From positions 2,666,001-2,730,000 of the forward strand of contig NZ_OZ242038.1 of the NCBI RefSeq assembly GCF_965205175.1: a DNA stretch of 64,000 bases, given 5' to 3'. The position numbers and the translations under genes were made by a program. Position 1 is the first letter of the stretch. Every line of letters begins with the position of its first letter. Below are positions 17,540 through 26,469 of this stretch, one piece after another. Source of the DNA: Poriferisodalis sp965205175 (lineage in GTDB: Bacteria > Actinomycetota > Acidimicrobiia > Acidimicrobiales > Poriferisodalaceae). A model generated the notes under the pieces. The model was not told where the DNA came from, searched no databases, and saw nothing but the letters and a program-made list of their open reading frames with translations.

Positions 17540-18709
17540 TCAGCGAGCAGGAGGCGCGTAGATGAGACCGCCCTCGGTCCAGCGTGCATTGGCGGAGCCG
17601 TCGCGGGTCAGCCCGACCGGGCCGAGATTGCGTTCGTAGATCTCGTCGTAATTTCCGACCTGGCTGATCACGTTGTAGAAGGCATCGGCGCTCAGACCCA
17701 TCTTGGTCTGCACTTCGCCCTCGCCGCCCAGCAGGCGAATCGCCTCTGCGTCGAGGTCGCCGCCTTGGAGCATCGAGTCGATGTTGTCCGAGGTGATGCC
17801 CTTCTCATCGGCGATGATGGTGGCGTAGACAGTCCAGTTGACCACATCGCCGAACGTCGACTGGTTCTGCGGGTAGACCGGCCCCAGCGGCTCCTTGGAA
17901 ATCGGCGTCGGCGGGAAGATCACCCAGCTCTGGTCGCCCTCCTGCTTCACCTTGCGACCCACGAGCGCCGAGCCGTCGGTGGTCACCGCATCGCACGCGC
18001 CCGCGATGAAGTTCTCGGTCACGATGTCGAAGTCCTCAAAGGTCTCCAGCCGGATCTCGATGCCGGCCGCGTTGGCGGCATCGGCCATGTTCTTCTCGGT
18101 GGTCGTGCCGGCATTGGTGCACACTCTCGCGCCGTCGAGGTCTGCCACCGTCGAAGCGGCGGTGAATCCCCGATCGGCGCGAGCCATGATCTGCTGGCCG
18201 TCGTAGTAGGTCGTCGGCCCGAAGTCGAGGACGAGGTCGGTGTCGCGGCTCTGCGTCCAGGTGGTGTTGCGCACCAGCAAATCGATGTCGCCGCTCTCCA
18301 GCGACGTGAAACGCTCGGCTGCGGTGAGCGCCACGAAGGTGACCGCGTTGGCATCACCGAGAATCGCGGCCGCTACTGCCCGGCAGTAGTCCGCGTCGAA
18401 GCCGGTGGTGCTGCCGTCGGGTTGGGTCTCCGAGAAGGCCACCGCCGAACCGCTGACGCCGCAGTTCAGGCTGCCGCGGTTCATCACCGTCGCCAGCAGA
18501 TCGCCGGCGTCCTGAACCATCGTTACCTCGGTGTCGGGCGCTTCGGTGGTGCTCTGCACCGCCGTCGTCGCAGCAGGGGTGTCGCTGTCGGCCTGCTGAT
18601 CGTCGCCGGAATCGGAACCGCACGCGGCGGCCGTCAAGGCGAGCGCGGCGAGCACACCGCCGAGTCGCAGGGCTGACCGCCGAGACATCGGCGCGAATCG
18701 TCTAGTCAT
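17540..18709 (-). CDS. aapJ: Amino-acid ABC transporter substrate-binding lipoprotein (AapJ type)
   Basis: A 389-residue extracytoplasmic solute receptor. Arginines (TRRFAPMSRRSALR) precede a hydrophobic signal and the lipobox LTAAAC, then a Ser/Thr/Asp linker. The mature domain has general-amino-acid-binding features: RGSLNCGVSG, GFDADYCRAVAAAILGD, LESGDIDLLVRNTTWT and VCTNAGTTTEKNM. ATG 18709 is chosen because GGAGGG lies about 9 nt upstream; ATGs at 18718 and 18727 would overlap that site. It is the first gene of the transporter operon. Direct repeats at 18800-18832 lie in its promoter region. Confidence 0.93.
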   Translation of the reverse strand: MTRRFAPMSRRSALRLGGVLAALALTAAACGSDSGDDQQADSDTPAATTAVQSTTEAPDTEVTMVQDAGDLLATVMNRGSLNCGVSGSAVAFSETQPDGSTTGFDADYCRAVAAAILGDANAVTFVALTAAERFTSLESGDIDLLVRNTTWTQSRDTDLVLDFGPTTYYDGQQIMARADRGFTAASTVADLDGARVCTNAGTTTEKNMADAANAAGIEIRLETFEDFDIVTENFIAGACDAVTTDGSALVGRKVKQEGDQSWVIFPPTPISKEPLGPVYPQNQSTFGDVVNWTVYATIIADEKGITSDNIDSMLQGGDLDAEAIRLLGGEGEVQTKMGLSADAFYNVISQVGNYDEIYERNLGPVGLTRDGSANARWTEGGLIYAPPAR

Positions 18710-18799
18710 TGAGAACATTCCCTCCATTGGTTGTCCACGAAGTAGGCGCGTGGCATGCGCTGTTGACGCCGTCCGCCGCACCCGATCGCTGCGCAGGCT

Positions 18800-18832
18800 A
18801 ACAGCCAAGTCAGTGCCAACAGCCAAGTCAGT
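18800..18832 (-). repeat. Two 15-bp direct repeats upstream of aapJ (possible operator)
   Basis: AACAGCCAAGTCAGT occurs at 18800-18814 and again at 18818-18832, identical and 18 bp apart. On the minus strand a TAGCCT box (18795-18800) follows directly, which could be the aapJ -10 element. Tandem sites at this place suggest regulator binding, but no regulator gene is adjacent. Confidence 0.5.
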
Positions 18833-18903
18833 ACGGCCTCGCCACCTCAGAACCGGCAAGGAACATCTGCCACCGGCGCACCTGCACGGGGCACACTTGA
18901 CCG

Positions 18904-19671
18904 ATGGCGCGGCCCGACGACCACGAATTGGCGTCGAGCGTGGCCACCGAGACGGGCGCCTTGCTGGTGGAGGTCCGGGACCGGCTGTTCCGTTCGGGTG
19001 CCGGCACGTGGGAAGTCCGTGACACTGGCGATGCCGAGGCACATCGTCATATCGTGAGCAGGCTTGCCGAAGCTCGGCCCGACGACGCCATCTTGTCCGA
19101 GGAGGGGCGGGACGATCCGGCACGGCTGTCCGCGGACCGGGTGTGGATCGTGGATCCGCTCGACGGAACCCGCGAGTTCTCTGAGCCGGGCCGTTCGGAC
19201 TGGGCGGTACACGTCGCTCTGGTCGAGAACGGCTCGCCGACCGCCGGCGCCGTTGCGCTGCCCGCGCTCGGCACGACGCTGTGTACCTGTCCACGGCCGC
19301 TGATGCCGGAGTCGGACGGCCGGCAGCCGCGCCTCGTGGTCAGCAGGTCGCGCCCGCCGGCGGCGGCGGTCATCATCGCTCAAGCACTCGACGCCGAACT
19401 GCTGCAGCTGGGTTCCGCGGGGGCCAAGGCCATGGCCGTGGTGCTCGGCATGGCAGACATCTACGCCCATTCGGGAGGCCAGTACGAGTGGGACAACTGC
19501 GCACCGGTTGCGGTTGCACGCGCTGCCGGCCTGCACACGAGCCGGTGCGACGGATCAGAGCTGGAGTACAACTTCGCCGACCCGTGGCTCCCGGACCTGT
19601 TGATCTGCCGCCCGGAGTTTGCCGACAGCGCCTTGGCCGCGCTGCGAAGAGTCATCGACGGCGCAGCCTGA
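18904..19671 (+). CDS. cysQ: 3'(2'),5'-bisphosphate nucleotidase, CysQ-like
   Basis: A 255-residue inositol-monophosphatase-fold enzyme that hydrolyses PAP/PAPS to control sulfate assimilation. Metal-binding motifs: ILSEEGRDD, VWIVDPLDGTREF and, near the C terminus, YEWDNCAPVAV. GSAGAKAMAVVLGMADIY is the conserved core. The CysQ rather than IMPase assignment rests on TREFSE after DPLDGT. The gene is divergent from the aapJ operon and 30 bp upstream of the crotonase gene. The start lacks a strong ribosome site. Confidence 0.88.
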   Translation: MARPDDHELASSVATETGALLVEVRDRLFRSGAGTWEVRDTGDAEAHRHIVSRLAEARPDDAILSEEGRDDPARLSADRVWIVDPLDGTREFSEPGRSDWAVHVALVENGSPTAGAVALPALGTTLCTCPRPLMPESDGRQPRLVVSRSRPPAAAVIIAQALDAELLQLGSAGAKAMAVVLGMADIYAHSGGQYEWDNCAPVAVARAAGLHTSRCDGSELEYNFADPWLPDLLICRPEFADSALAALRRVIDGAA

Positions 19672-19701
19672 GCTGGCGCAGTGTGAGATACAGAGGAGCC
19701 C

Positions 19702-20523
19702 ATGGAGCTGAAGACAACGAAGTACTCGGTCGACGGGGCCGTCGCCACACTGACGCTGTCGCGACCGCATCGTCGCAACGCGTGGACCGGCCGGATGCAC
19801 ACCGAGGTACGTTGGGTGCTGGAGCAGGCAGAACAGCATCCGCAGGTCCGCGTGGTCGTCATCACCGGCGAAGGTCGTGACTTCTGCGTCGGCGCCGACG
19901 CCCAAGCGCTGGAGGGCCACACCAGCAAGGGCGGCTACGACGCCGGCACCACGGCGGACCTGGCAATGCCCGGCTACGGCATCGTCCCCGAGTTCGATCA
20001 GCATTTCGCGTTCATGATGGCGCTGGACACGGTGACGGTGGCTGCGGTGAACGGCGCTGCGGCAGGGGTCGGCCTCGTGCTCGCCTGCTACTGCGACCTG
20101 CGCTTCGCGGCCTCCGGCGCCAAGCTCACCACCGCGCACGGCCCTTTGGGCCTGCCGGCCGAGTACGGACTGTCGTGGGTGCTGCCTCGGCTCGTCGGCA
20201 TCACGCGTTCGAATGACCTGCTGCTGTCGAGCCGCAAGTTCCTGGCCTGCGATACCGAGGGCTGGGGCCTGTTCAACGAGATCGTCGATGCCGGCCGACT
20301 GCTGGACCGTGTGTACGAGTACGCGCGGGACATGGCGGCTCGAGTCGCGCCGAGCTCGCTGGCCACGACGAAGCGGCAGATCTACCTCGACCAGCACCGC
20401 GACGTCGGCACAGCGGTTGCAGAGTCAGATCGGCTGCTGCGTGAGATGATCCCCAGTCCGGACTACCGCGAGGGCGTTCGCGCGCTCACCGAGCGCCGGC
20501 TGCCGCAGTGGCCGCCGCGCTGA
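19702..20523 (+). CDS. Enoyl-CoA hydratase/isomerase-family protein (crotonase fold)
   Basis: A 273-residue crotonase. The oxyanion-hole motifs VVVITGEGRDFCVGADAQAL and VNGAAAGVGLVLACYCDLRF are clear, as is LPAEYGLSWVLPRLVG. By alignment to rat mitochondrial hydratase, the two catalytic glutamates (144 and 164) fall at Val and near His, so ordinary hydration is doubtful; isomerase or another crotonase reaction is possible. It follows cysQ by 30 bp and ends 12 bp from a convergent gene. The ATG has GAGGAG upstream. Confidence 0.88.
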   Translation: MELKTTKYSVDGAVATLTLSRPHRRNAWTGRMHTEVRWVLEQAEQHPQVRVVVITGEGRDFCVGADAQALEGHTSKGGYDAGTTADLAMPGYGIVPEFDQHFAFMMALDTVTVAAVNGAAAGVGLVLACYCDLRFAASGAKLTTAHGPLGLPAEYGLSWVLPRLVGITRSNDLLLSSRKFLACDTEGWGLFNEIVDAGRLLDRVYEYARDMAARVAPSSLATTKRQIYLDQHRDVGTAVAESDRLLREMIPSPDYREGVRALTERRLPQWPPR

Positions 20524-20535
20524 AGCTCTCGGGCA

Positions 20536-22344
20536 TCACAGCTCCAGCACCGTGATCACGCCGGTGTCGCCGTTCACCTCGACGAGCGCGCCGTCGGGAA
20601 TGCGCGCAGTGGCGCCGGTCGCGGAGATGACGCACGGCAGCCCCAGCTCGCGGCTCACGATGACCGAGTGACTGAGCGCCGCGCCGACGTCCACCACCAC
20701 GGCGCTCGCGCTGACGAACAGCGGCGTCCATGACGGGTCGGTGAGCGGCGCCACCAACACGTCGCCGGGCGACAACGCTGTGGGGTTGCTGCTGTCGAGC
20801 ACGACGCGAGCACGCCCGCGAGCGATCCCCGGACAGCCCGGCAGGCCGGCCAGCACCTCCCCGGCGCCGAGCATCGCCGCATCGACAGCACCACGGCGCG
20901 GCCAGGTGGACATCGGCGGCGGATCCCCGACGATGACGAACGGTTCCTGGCGCGAGTTCGCGTCTTCCCATACCGCTCGGCGCTCGGCGATGACCTCGCC
21001 CCAGCCGGTCGGGTCGTCGAGCATCTGGTGGACTTCGGACAGCCGCAGCATGCCGAAATCGGTTGCGGTGTCGAAGTGGCCGCGCTCGATCAGCCGCTGG
21101 CCGAGCACCCGTGACGCAACGCGGCACTCGTTCACGTAGCGCACGCAGTTGGTCTTGGTGCGCTCTCGGCCCGGCAGATAGACCGCTGCAGCCCCGAGCG
21201 CCAGATTGAACTGCGTCTGCGTCTCGGGATCTGCCGCCAAGGCCTCGGAAATCTCGCCGGCAAGGGACTCACGCTGCGCCGCCAGTCCGGCACGCCGACG
21301 AGCCGGCTCAGCGTCGTCGGGCGCCAATCGCATGCGGTCGATGGCCGCGAGCGCGATGTCGGGGTCGGTCTCCCACGTCGGGCAGCTCATCTCCCATTCG
21401 TTGGGCCCACGTGATCCGAATTCGTAGACGAAGTCATCGAAGGCTGCTGTGAATGCCACTGTCTCGCCTGCTGGGTCCTCGGCGCCTGCGGCCGACAGAC
21501 GATCCGCCAAGCCCGCCGGCCCAGCGTCGAACATCGCCCCGAGCTCGCTCGACCCGGCGACGAGTCGCCCGAGGCGCCACATCGCATCAGAAGGTGCCGC
21601 CGATGCCACGTCGCCGAAGCCGGCAACCAGCTTCAGCGTGTCTTCGGGCCGCCCCAGCGCCGCGCAGACCTGCTCGAGTGCTCCCAAGGGAGCAGCCGCC
21701 AGGAACGACACCCGCAGATGCCGGGCGAACAGCAGACGGAAGCCAGCACCGTCGGCGTAGTCGGAGTAACCCGACTCCAGAAAGTCGCTGATCCACTGCA
21801 CGATCTCGTGATCGCCCATCTGGGTGAAATCCGGCCGCCGCGCGCGCAGCTCGGCGATGTTGCGCTCGTCGGCATGCACTTCGGGCAGCGCCGGCGCGGT
21901 GAACAGCTGCAAGAGCGTCGCGCCGATGCGCTGCTCGGCCTCGGGGCTGGCATCGTCGGGATGCGGCTCGTAGGGCGGGATGCCGGGCTGTTCGCCGAAG
22001 AAGGTGCGATCCACGGTGTCCACGTCGATGCCGGGCGCGCGGGCGCCGTACACCCGGCCGATGGAGGCGTTCAGATAGGTGTACCCGCCGAAGACCCCGA
22101 GGAACACGCAGTTGTCCGGGTCGAACTCGTCGTGCTCGAAAGCACCCATCTCTACGTAGGCGTCGCGGAACCCCAGCTCAGACAGGCAGATGCCGTCTTC
22201 GTTCTGGAACGCGAAGTCGAAGGTGCTCATCCTCACCGGATCGGGGAACACTTCGCCCACATTGGCGCGAGTCCAGATGGGAAAGCGCTCGGAGGGCTTG
22301 GTGCCGACGAAGTATCCGCCGCTTCGGTCAGTCAGGTTCGCCAT
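20536..22344 (-). CDS. PEP-utilising-enzyme mobile-domain protein
   Basis: A 602-residue protein. The last ~90 residues form a swivelling phosphohistidine domain of the PEP synthase/PPDK family: GDVLVAPLTDPSWTPLF, VVVDVGAALSHSVIVSRELG and LPCVISATGATARIPDG, where the His of LSHS is the expected phospho-carrier. The ~500 residues before it contain no ATP-grasp P-loop I can see. It resembles proteins with a C-terminal mobile domain but no matching kinase domain, so a partner may supply phosphate. ATG 22344 has GGGAGA upstream; a TAGCAT box (22454-22459) may be the promoter. Confidence 0.8.
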   Translation of the reverse strand: MANLTDRSGGYFVGTKPSERFPIWTRANVGEVFPDPVRMSTFDFAFQNEDGICLSELGFRDAYVEMGAFEHDEFDPDNCVFLGVFGGYTYLNASIGRVYGARAPGIDVDTVDRTFFGEQPGIPPYEPHPDDASPEAEQRIGATLLQLFTAPALPEVHADERNIAELRARRPDFTQMGDHEIVQWISDFLESGYSDYADGAGFRLLFARHLRVSFLAAAPLGALEQVCAALGRPEDTLKLVAGFGDVASAAPSDAMWRLGRLVAGSSELGAMFDAGPAGLADRLSAAGAEDPAGETVAFTAAFDDFVYEFGSRGPNEWEMSCPTWETDPDIALAAIDRMRLAPDDAEPARRRAGLAAQRESLAGEISEALAADPETQTQFNLALGAAAVYLPGRERTKTNCVRYVNECRVASRVLGQRLIERGHFDTATDFGMLRLSEVHQMLDDPTGWGEVIAERRAVWEDANSRQEPFVIVGDPPPMSTWPRRGAVDAAMLGAGEVLAGLPGCPGIARGRARVVLDSSNPTALSPGDVLVAPLTDPSWTPLFVSASAVVVDVGAALSHSVIVSRELGLPCVISATGATARIPDGALVEVNGDTGVITVLEL

Positions 22345-22453
22345 GCTGTCTCCCTGCGGTGCCGTGTCCCGGCGCTGCCGAACCGGCCAGACGGTGAGCG
22401 GGCCGGGCAGCCGCATCCCCCTCGTGGCGGCCGCCCGGCCAAGCTGTGCGGTG

Positions 22454-22459
22454 ATGCTA
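22454..22459 (-). promoter_or_regulatory. Possible -10 box (TAGCAT) for the PEP mobile-domain gene
   Basis: TAGCAT on the minus strand lies about 110 bp before ATG 22344 in an otherwise G+C-rich leader. It matches TANNNT; no clear -35 is visible. Confidence 0.3.
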
Positions 22460-22797
22460 GACCGCGACGCGAACGTTCAGGCCCGCCTCGCAGACATCCG
22501 CTGGGGCTGACACCTGGGCCAGGCGCCCCGAACGCCTAGTTCATGCGGGTTTCCAGGGCGCCGGCGCCGGCATGCCCGCCTGCGCCACCTGTCCCGGCTG
22601 CGCCACCGTTCCCGTGGCCGCCGAACGAGGCACGCGCCCGTGCATGCACGCGCAGGAGCGCCGAGTGCCCAATCCTGCGTGGACTCTGAGGACGGTGTTA
22701 CCCTTCGCGCGCACTATCCGACGCAGTGCCCGACGCAATGTGACGTTTGACGCGAGATGACGCCGTGGAGCGCGCCGCGCTATCCGGAGACACGCCC

Positions 22798-22980
22798 GTG
22801 AGACCGCAAACTGGGATGCCGCGACCGGCCCGCAGCCAAGCGCACCAGACGCGGGCCCGCGGACGTGGTTGGCACCGTGCGCGACGTGGAATATGTGCCA
22901 CATTGTCGGTGGGCTTGATTGGTGCAGCTGCGGCCACTGTCGCTGTTCCGGCGGCGGGGATGACCGCGCAGGCGCGGTGA
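22798..22980 (+). CDS. Possible small single-pass membrane or exported peptide
   Basis: A 60-codon frame from GTG with GGAG eight bases upstream. The N-terminal 34 residues are strongly basic (RARGRGWHRARRG); then comes a hydrophobic helix (ATLSVGLIGAAAATVAVPAA) ending in MTAQAR. It looks like a signal peptide without a mature protein, or a membrane micropeptide. It ends 16 bp before the MBL gene. The rest of 22345-22996 shows no supported gene. Low confidence: compositional bias alone can create such frames. Confidence 0.25.
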   Translation: MRPQTGMPRPARSQAHQTRARGRGWHRARRGICATLSVGLIGAAAATVAVPAAGMTAQAR

Positions 22981-22996
22981 TCGCTGGGAGGTGCTG

Positions 22997-24016
22997 GTGC
23001 CGGTAAGCCTCGAGCACTACCGAGACCTCGGCGACTTCGACTACGGCGCCTGCGACTCGGTGTCGCCGATGATTCGACGTGTCATCTGCAAGAACCCGAC
23101 ACCGTTCACCTATCGCGGCACCGGCACCTACATCGTCGGTCACGGAGAGGTCGCTGTGATCGACGCCGGGCCGCCGCTGGCAAGCCACTTGGGCGACATC
23201 CTTGCGGCGCTCGAGCCCGGCGAGACGGTCAGTGCCGCATTGGTCACCCACACGCACAGCGATCACTCGCCGCTCACTGGCGACCTGGTCGCTGCGACCG
23301 GCGCGCTCAGCTACGGCTTCGGGCCGCACGCCGGCGTCTGGAGGCTGGACCCCGACGACCGGGTCGATTTCTCCGATTACATCAGCGCCGCCGAGCAGGA
23401 GCAGTACCAAGCCGAGCTCGACGAGCTGCCCGAGGAGCTGAAGCGGGAAGGCGCCGACACGGACTTCGTCCCCGATGTCGCGCTGGTCGACGGCGACATC
23501 GTGGCCGGCGACGGCTGGACGCTGCGAGCAGTTCACACCCCTGGTCACTGCTCGAATCACCTGTGCTACGAGCTGCTCGAAGAGCGTGCGCTCTTCTCCG
23601 GGGATCACGTCATGGGCTGGGCAACGAGCGTCGTGGGCCCGCCCGACGGCTCGATGCGCGACTACATGGCGTCGCTGGCCAAGCTGCTCGACTTCGACCA
23701 CGAACGGTACTGGCCGACTCACGGCCCCCCGATCCCCGAGCCCGCGGCGTACGTGCGCTCGTTCATTGCGCACCGCAACGACCGAGAGCGCCAGATCATC
23801 GAGCACCTGCGGCCGGGTCCGTGCCGCATTGCGGACTTCGTGCCGAAGATGTACGCGGCCTACGACAAGCGGCTGTGGTATCCCGCAGCCGGCTCGGTCT
23901 ACGCGCACATGCTGCACCTGGTCGAGACCGGACGCGCCCGTGTGCTCGCTGCCGACGAGGGTGACGGCGGCGAGCCCAAGCTCACGTCGGTCTACGAGCT
24001 GACCTCGGCCGCGTAA
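22997..24016 (+). CDS. MBL-fold metallohydrolase with C-terminal winged helix
   Basis: A ~339-residue metallo-beta-lactamase-fold hydrolase of the LACTB2 type. Zinc ligands: THTHSDHSPL (HxHxDH), VHTPGHCSNH (third His), LFSGDHVMGW (bridging Asp) and PTHGPPIPEP (last His). The C-terminal ~80 residues (CRIADFVPKMY...GSVYAHMLHLVETG) form the winged-helix extension of that group, which includes RNases and thioester hydrolases. GTG 22997 has GGGAGG five bases upstream; an in-frame GTG at 22991 lies within it. It runs into nucS with a 4-bp gap. Confidence 0.88.
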   Translation: MPVSLEHYRDLGDFDYGACDSVSPMIRRVICKNPTPFTYRGTGTYIVGHGEVAVIDAGPPLASHLGDILAALEPGETVSAALVTHTHSDHSPLTGDLVAATGALSYGFGPHAGVWRLDPDDRVDFSDYISAAEQEQYQAELDELPEELKREGADTDFVPDVALVDGDIVAGDGWTLRAVHTPGHCSNHLCYELLEERALFSGDHVMGWATSVVGPPDGSMRDYMASLAKLLDFDHERYWPTHGPPIPEPAAYVRSFIAHRNDRERQIIEHLRPGPCRIADFVPKMYAAYDKRLWYPAAGSVYAHMLHLVETGRARVLAADEGDGGEPKLTSVYELTSAA

Positions 24017-24020
24017 CGGC

Positions 24021-24680
24021 GTGCGGCTGGTCATCGCTCGCTGCACCGTCGACTACTCGGGACGGCTCGACGCGCACCTGCCGGAGGCGGTTCGGCTGAT
24101 CATGGTGAAGGCTGACGGCTGCGTGGCCATTCACGCCGACGGAGGCGCCTACAAGCCGCTCAACTGGATGAACGCGCCCAACCGTCTCGTACACGAAGGC
24201 GACCTGTGGCGCGTGACCAACGACCGCGGCGAACGCTTGGAGATACGTCTCGTCGAGGTGCTCAGCGACACGTCGCACGACATGGGGATCGACCCCGGCC
24301 TCGTGCGCGACGGCGTGGAGACCCATCTGCAGGAACTAGTGGCCGCACGTCCTGAGACGCTGGCCGACGGTGCGGTGTTGGTGCGACGCGAGTACCGCAC
24401 TGACATCGGCCCGGTGGACCTGCTGTGCCGGGACGGCAACGGCGCAACGCTGGCCGTCGAGATCAAGCGACGAGGCGAGATCGACGGGGTCGAGCAGCTC
24501 TGCCGCTACCTCGACTACCTGAACCGGGATGCTCGGCTGGCACCCGTGAGCGGGGTCTTCGCTGCCCAAGAGATCAAGCCACAGGCTCGCGTGCTCGCCG
24601 CGGACCGCGGCATCCGCTGCGTCATCCTCGACTACGACGAGCTGCGCGGCATCACCGCCGACGCCCTCAAGCTCTTCTAG
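24021..24680 (+). CDS. nucS: Mismatch-specific endonuclease NucS/EndoMS
   Basis: A 219-residue endonuclease that cuts both strands at mismatches. In Actinobacteria and some Archaea, which lack MutS/MutL, it is the core of mismatch repair. The N-terminal DNA-binding/dimer domain includes DYSGRL and MVKADGCVAIHADGGAYKPL. The C-terminal RecB-like nuclease domain shows GPVDLLCRDGNG, then AVEIKRRGEIDGVEQLCRY (Asp, ExK and downstream Glu/Gln active-site residues). It ends DYDELRG, then LF; a C-terminal beta-clamp-binding tail is usual in the family. The GTG start is 4 bp after the MBL gene stop. Confidence 0.94.
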   Translation: MRLVIARCTVDYSGRLDAHLPEAVRLIMVKADGCVAIHADGGAYKPLNWMNAPNRLVHEGDLWRVTNDRGERLEIRLVEVLSDTSHDMGIDPGLVRDGVETHLQELVAARPETLADGAVLVRREYRTDIGPVDLLCRDGNGATLAVEIKRRGEIDGVEQLCRYLDYLNRDARLAPVSGVFAAQEIKPQARVLAADRGIRCVILDYDELRGITADALKLF

Positions 24681-24744
24681 CTATGTCATGCCAGCCGCGT
24701 GGTGAGCACGCCGGATGCAGGCTCAAGGTCGCCGTCATCAATGC

Positions 24745-26469
24745 CTACGGAAGGTTCAATTGACCGAGCCTGTTTTGCCCCCAGCAGACGAGGTTGCCGC
24801 CGAGCCGAATTGCGCATACATGGGCTGATCCAGCAGCGATCGCCGTGAACTCGCCGCCGGGCGGATCATACGGCCACAGCCCCCAACAAAAGATTTCGCC
24901 GGCTATTCCGGCGAACGAGTCCGTGCCTATGGCGCAGACATGACTCACGCCGACTGCGACTGCGATGAAGGACTGGATCAAAAAGCTAGGCATATCAAAG
25001 GGCGCGGTGCCTCCTCCCCAACACTCTATGCCGCCGAGAGTACGAGTCGCACACGTCAGTCCGGAGCCGACGCTGAGGTTGGCGTCAATATCGCTGAAGT
25101 TGCCAAAAAGCGGCGGTCCACGCAAGAATCCGACATCGCCCCAGCAAATGACTTTGCCGAATGAAGGGAGCGCGCAGGTAGAGTCCCAGCTGGCAGCTAT
25201 GGCGCTATAGCGGGTAAAGGAGTCCTCGGGCGCGTCCAGCTGTCCTTCTGGTCCGTAGCCCCAGCAGACGATGTTCCCGAGGGCGCCGATAGCGCAAGAA
25301 TGGGTAGCGCCTGCGGCGACAGCGCTATAGAAGCCGGCGGGTGCATACGCCTGCCCCAACCTGTTGTCACCCCAGCAGGTGACAGTTCCATCACTGCGTA
25401 TCGCACACGAATGACCAAGACCCGCAGCAACAGAGGTGTAGGTGCCATCGGGTGCGGTGGCCTGTCCATGTTCGTTGTTGCCCCAGCAGACCAGCGTGCC
25501 GTCAACGCGTATCGCGCACGTGTGGTAGCTGCCCGCGTTGATGGCGACATAACGACTGTCGTTGGATGTGGAATCGCGGCCATCGCGGTCTTCCGTGTCC
25601 CGCTTGCCGCGGGAGGATGCGGTGCGGGCGCGTTGACCGACGAGGTCGGCAGTGCTCCATCGGTCAAGTCCGGCGATGCGTGTCATCTGCCGGCCGGCGA
25701 CCTTGACCGCCGAGACTGCAGCTTCGCCGCCGACGATCCATCCACCGGCGATGGCATCGTCCAACCGTCCGCGTTGACTCATCGGCATGGCACTGTCGCG
25801 AGCACCGGCGAGCACGACGCAATCGGTGCCGAGGACCCCTGCGAACGTGACGGCGCTGTAGATGTCGGATTGAGCGGCAGCGTCTGAGCCAACCACGATG
25901 GGCACCGCTCCGGTGCAGTCGGAACCGAACCAGCCTTCTCCGCCAGCGACGTGCGCGCCTGCTGACTCGACCGGCACGAGCCTCGATCTCGATGGCACTC
26001 TCGGAGTCCCGGATGGGTCGGCGCCAACCGCGACAGCACCCACCCGCTGCGCGGTAGCCCACCGGTCCGCACCCGCAACGCGCACCATGTCGCGTCCTGC
26101 AACCTTCGCGGCACGCACTGCGGCAATCCCTCCAACGACGTAGCCGCCCGCAGCGGCCACATCAAGCCGGACGCGTTGGCTCGCGGGCATGACACGATCG
26201 CGTGCGCCGGCGAGCACGACGCAGTCAGTGCCAATCGCGCCTGCAAGCGTGATTGCGCTGTAGATGTCTGACTGCGCGGACGCATCGGCTCCGACCACAA
26301 TCGGGAGGTCGCCTCGGCAGTCGGACTCGGTCCACGCTTCCGCTCCTGCGACGAATGCAGCAGCAGACTGGGCCTGCACGCCCATCGGCGTCGCCGAGAC
26401 CAGCACGCCGAATGCAGCGACCGACGCGGCAGTAGCCGCGCCCAACCTCGCCGTCAGGCGTAGGTACAC
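24745..26469 (-). CDS. Secreted protein: two cell-wall-binding repeats plus seven RCC1-type repeats
   Basis: A 574-residue exported protein. A signal peptide (TARLGAATAASVAAFGVLVS...VQAQS) is followed by two ~125-residue modules that are near copies of each other (LPIVVGADASAQSDIYSAIT / VPIVVGSDAAAQSDIYSAVT), each ending in a cell-wall-binding-repeat-2 type AGADRWATA or AGLDRWSTA motif. The C-terminal half has seven RCC1/BLIP-II-like repeats (HTCAIRVDGTLVCWGNNEHG and variants), the number needed for one closed propeller, with paired cysteines per blade. A surface-adhesion or wall-anchored binding role is inferred. The GTG start overlaps the MaoC gene end by 16 nt. G+C is slightly below that of its neighbours. 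Confidence 0.88.
   Translation of the reverse strand: MYLRLTARLGAATAASVAAFGVLVSATPMGVQAQSAAAFVAGAEAWTESDCRGDLPIVVGADASAQSDIYSAITLAGAIGTDCVVLAGARDRVMPASQRVRLDVAAAGGYVVGGIAAVRAAKVAGRDMVRVAGADRWATAQRVGAVAVGADPSGTPRVPSRSRLVPVESAGAHVAGGEGWFGSDCTGAVPIVVGSDAAAQSDIYSAVTFAGVLGTDCVVLAGARDSAMPMSQRGRLDDAIAGGWIVGGEAAVSAVKVAGRQMTRIAGLDRWSTADLVGQRARTASSRGKRDTEDRDGRDSTSNDSRYVAINAGSYHTCAIRVDGTLVCWGNNEHGQATAPDGTYTSVAAGLGHSCAIRSDGTVTCWGDNRLGQAYAPAGFYSAVAAGATHSCAIGALGNIVCWGYGPEGQLDAPEDSFTRYSAIAASWDSTCALPSFGKVICWGDVGFLRGPPLFGNFSDIDANLSVGSGLTCATRTLGGIECWGGGTAPFDMPSFLIQSFIAVAVGVSHVCAIGTDSFAGIAGEIFCWGLWPYDPPGGEFTAIAAGSAHVCAIRLGGNLVCWGQNRLGQLNLP

Noticed and set aside
22541..24046. 501-codon minus-strand frame antisense to the MBL gene
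   Set aside because: The plus strand encodes a complete MBL hydrolase with all zinc motifs; the antisense product is unrecognisable.
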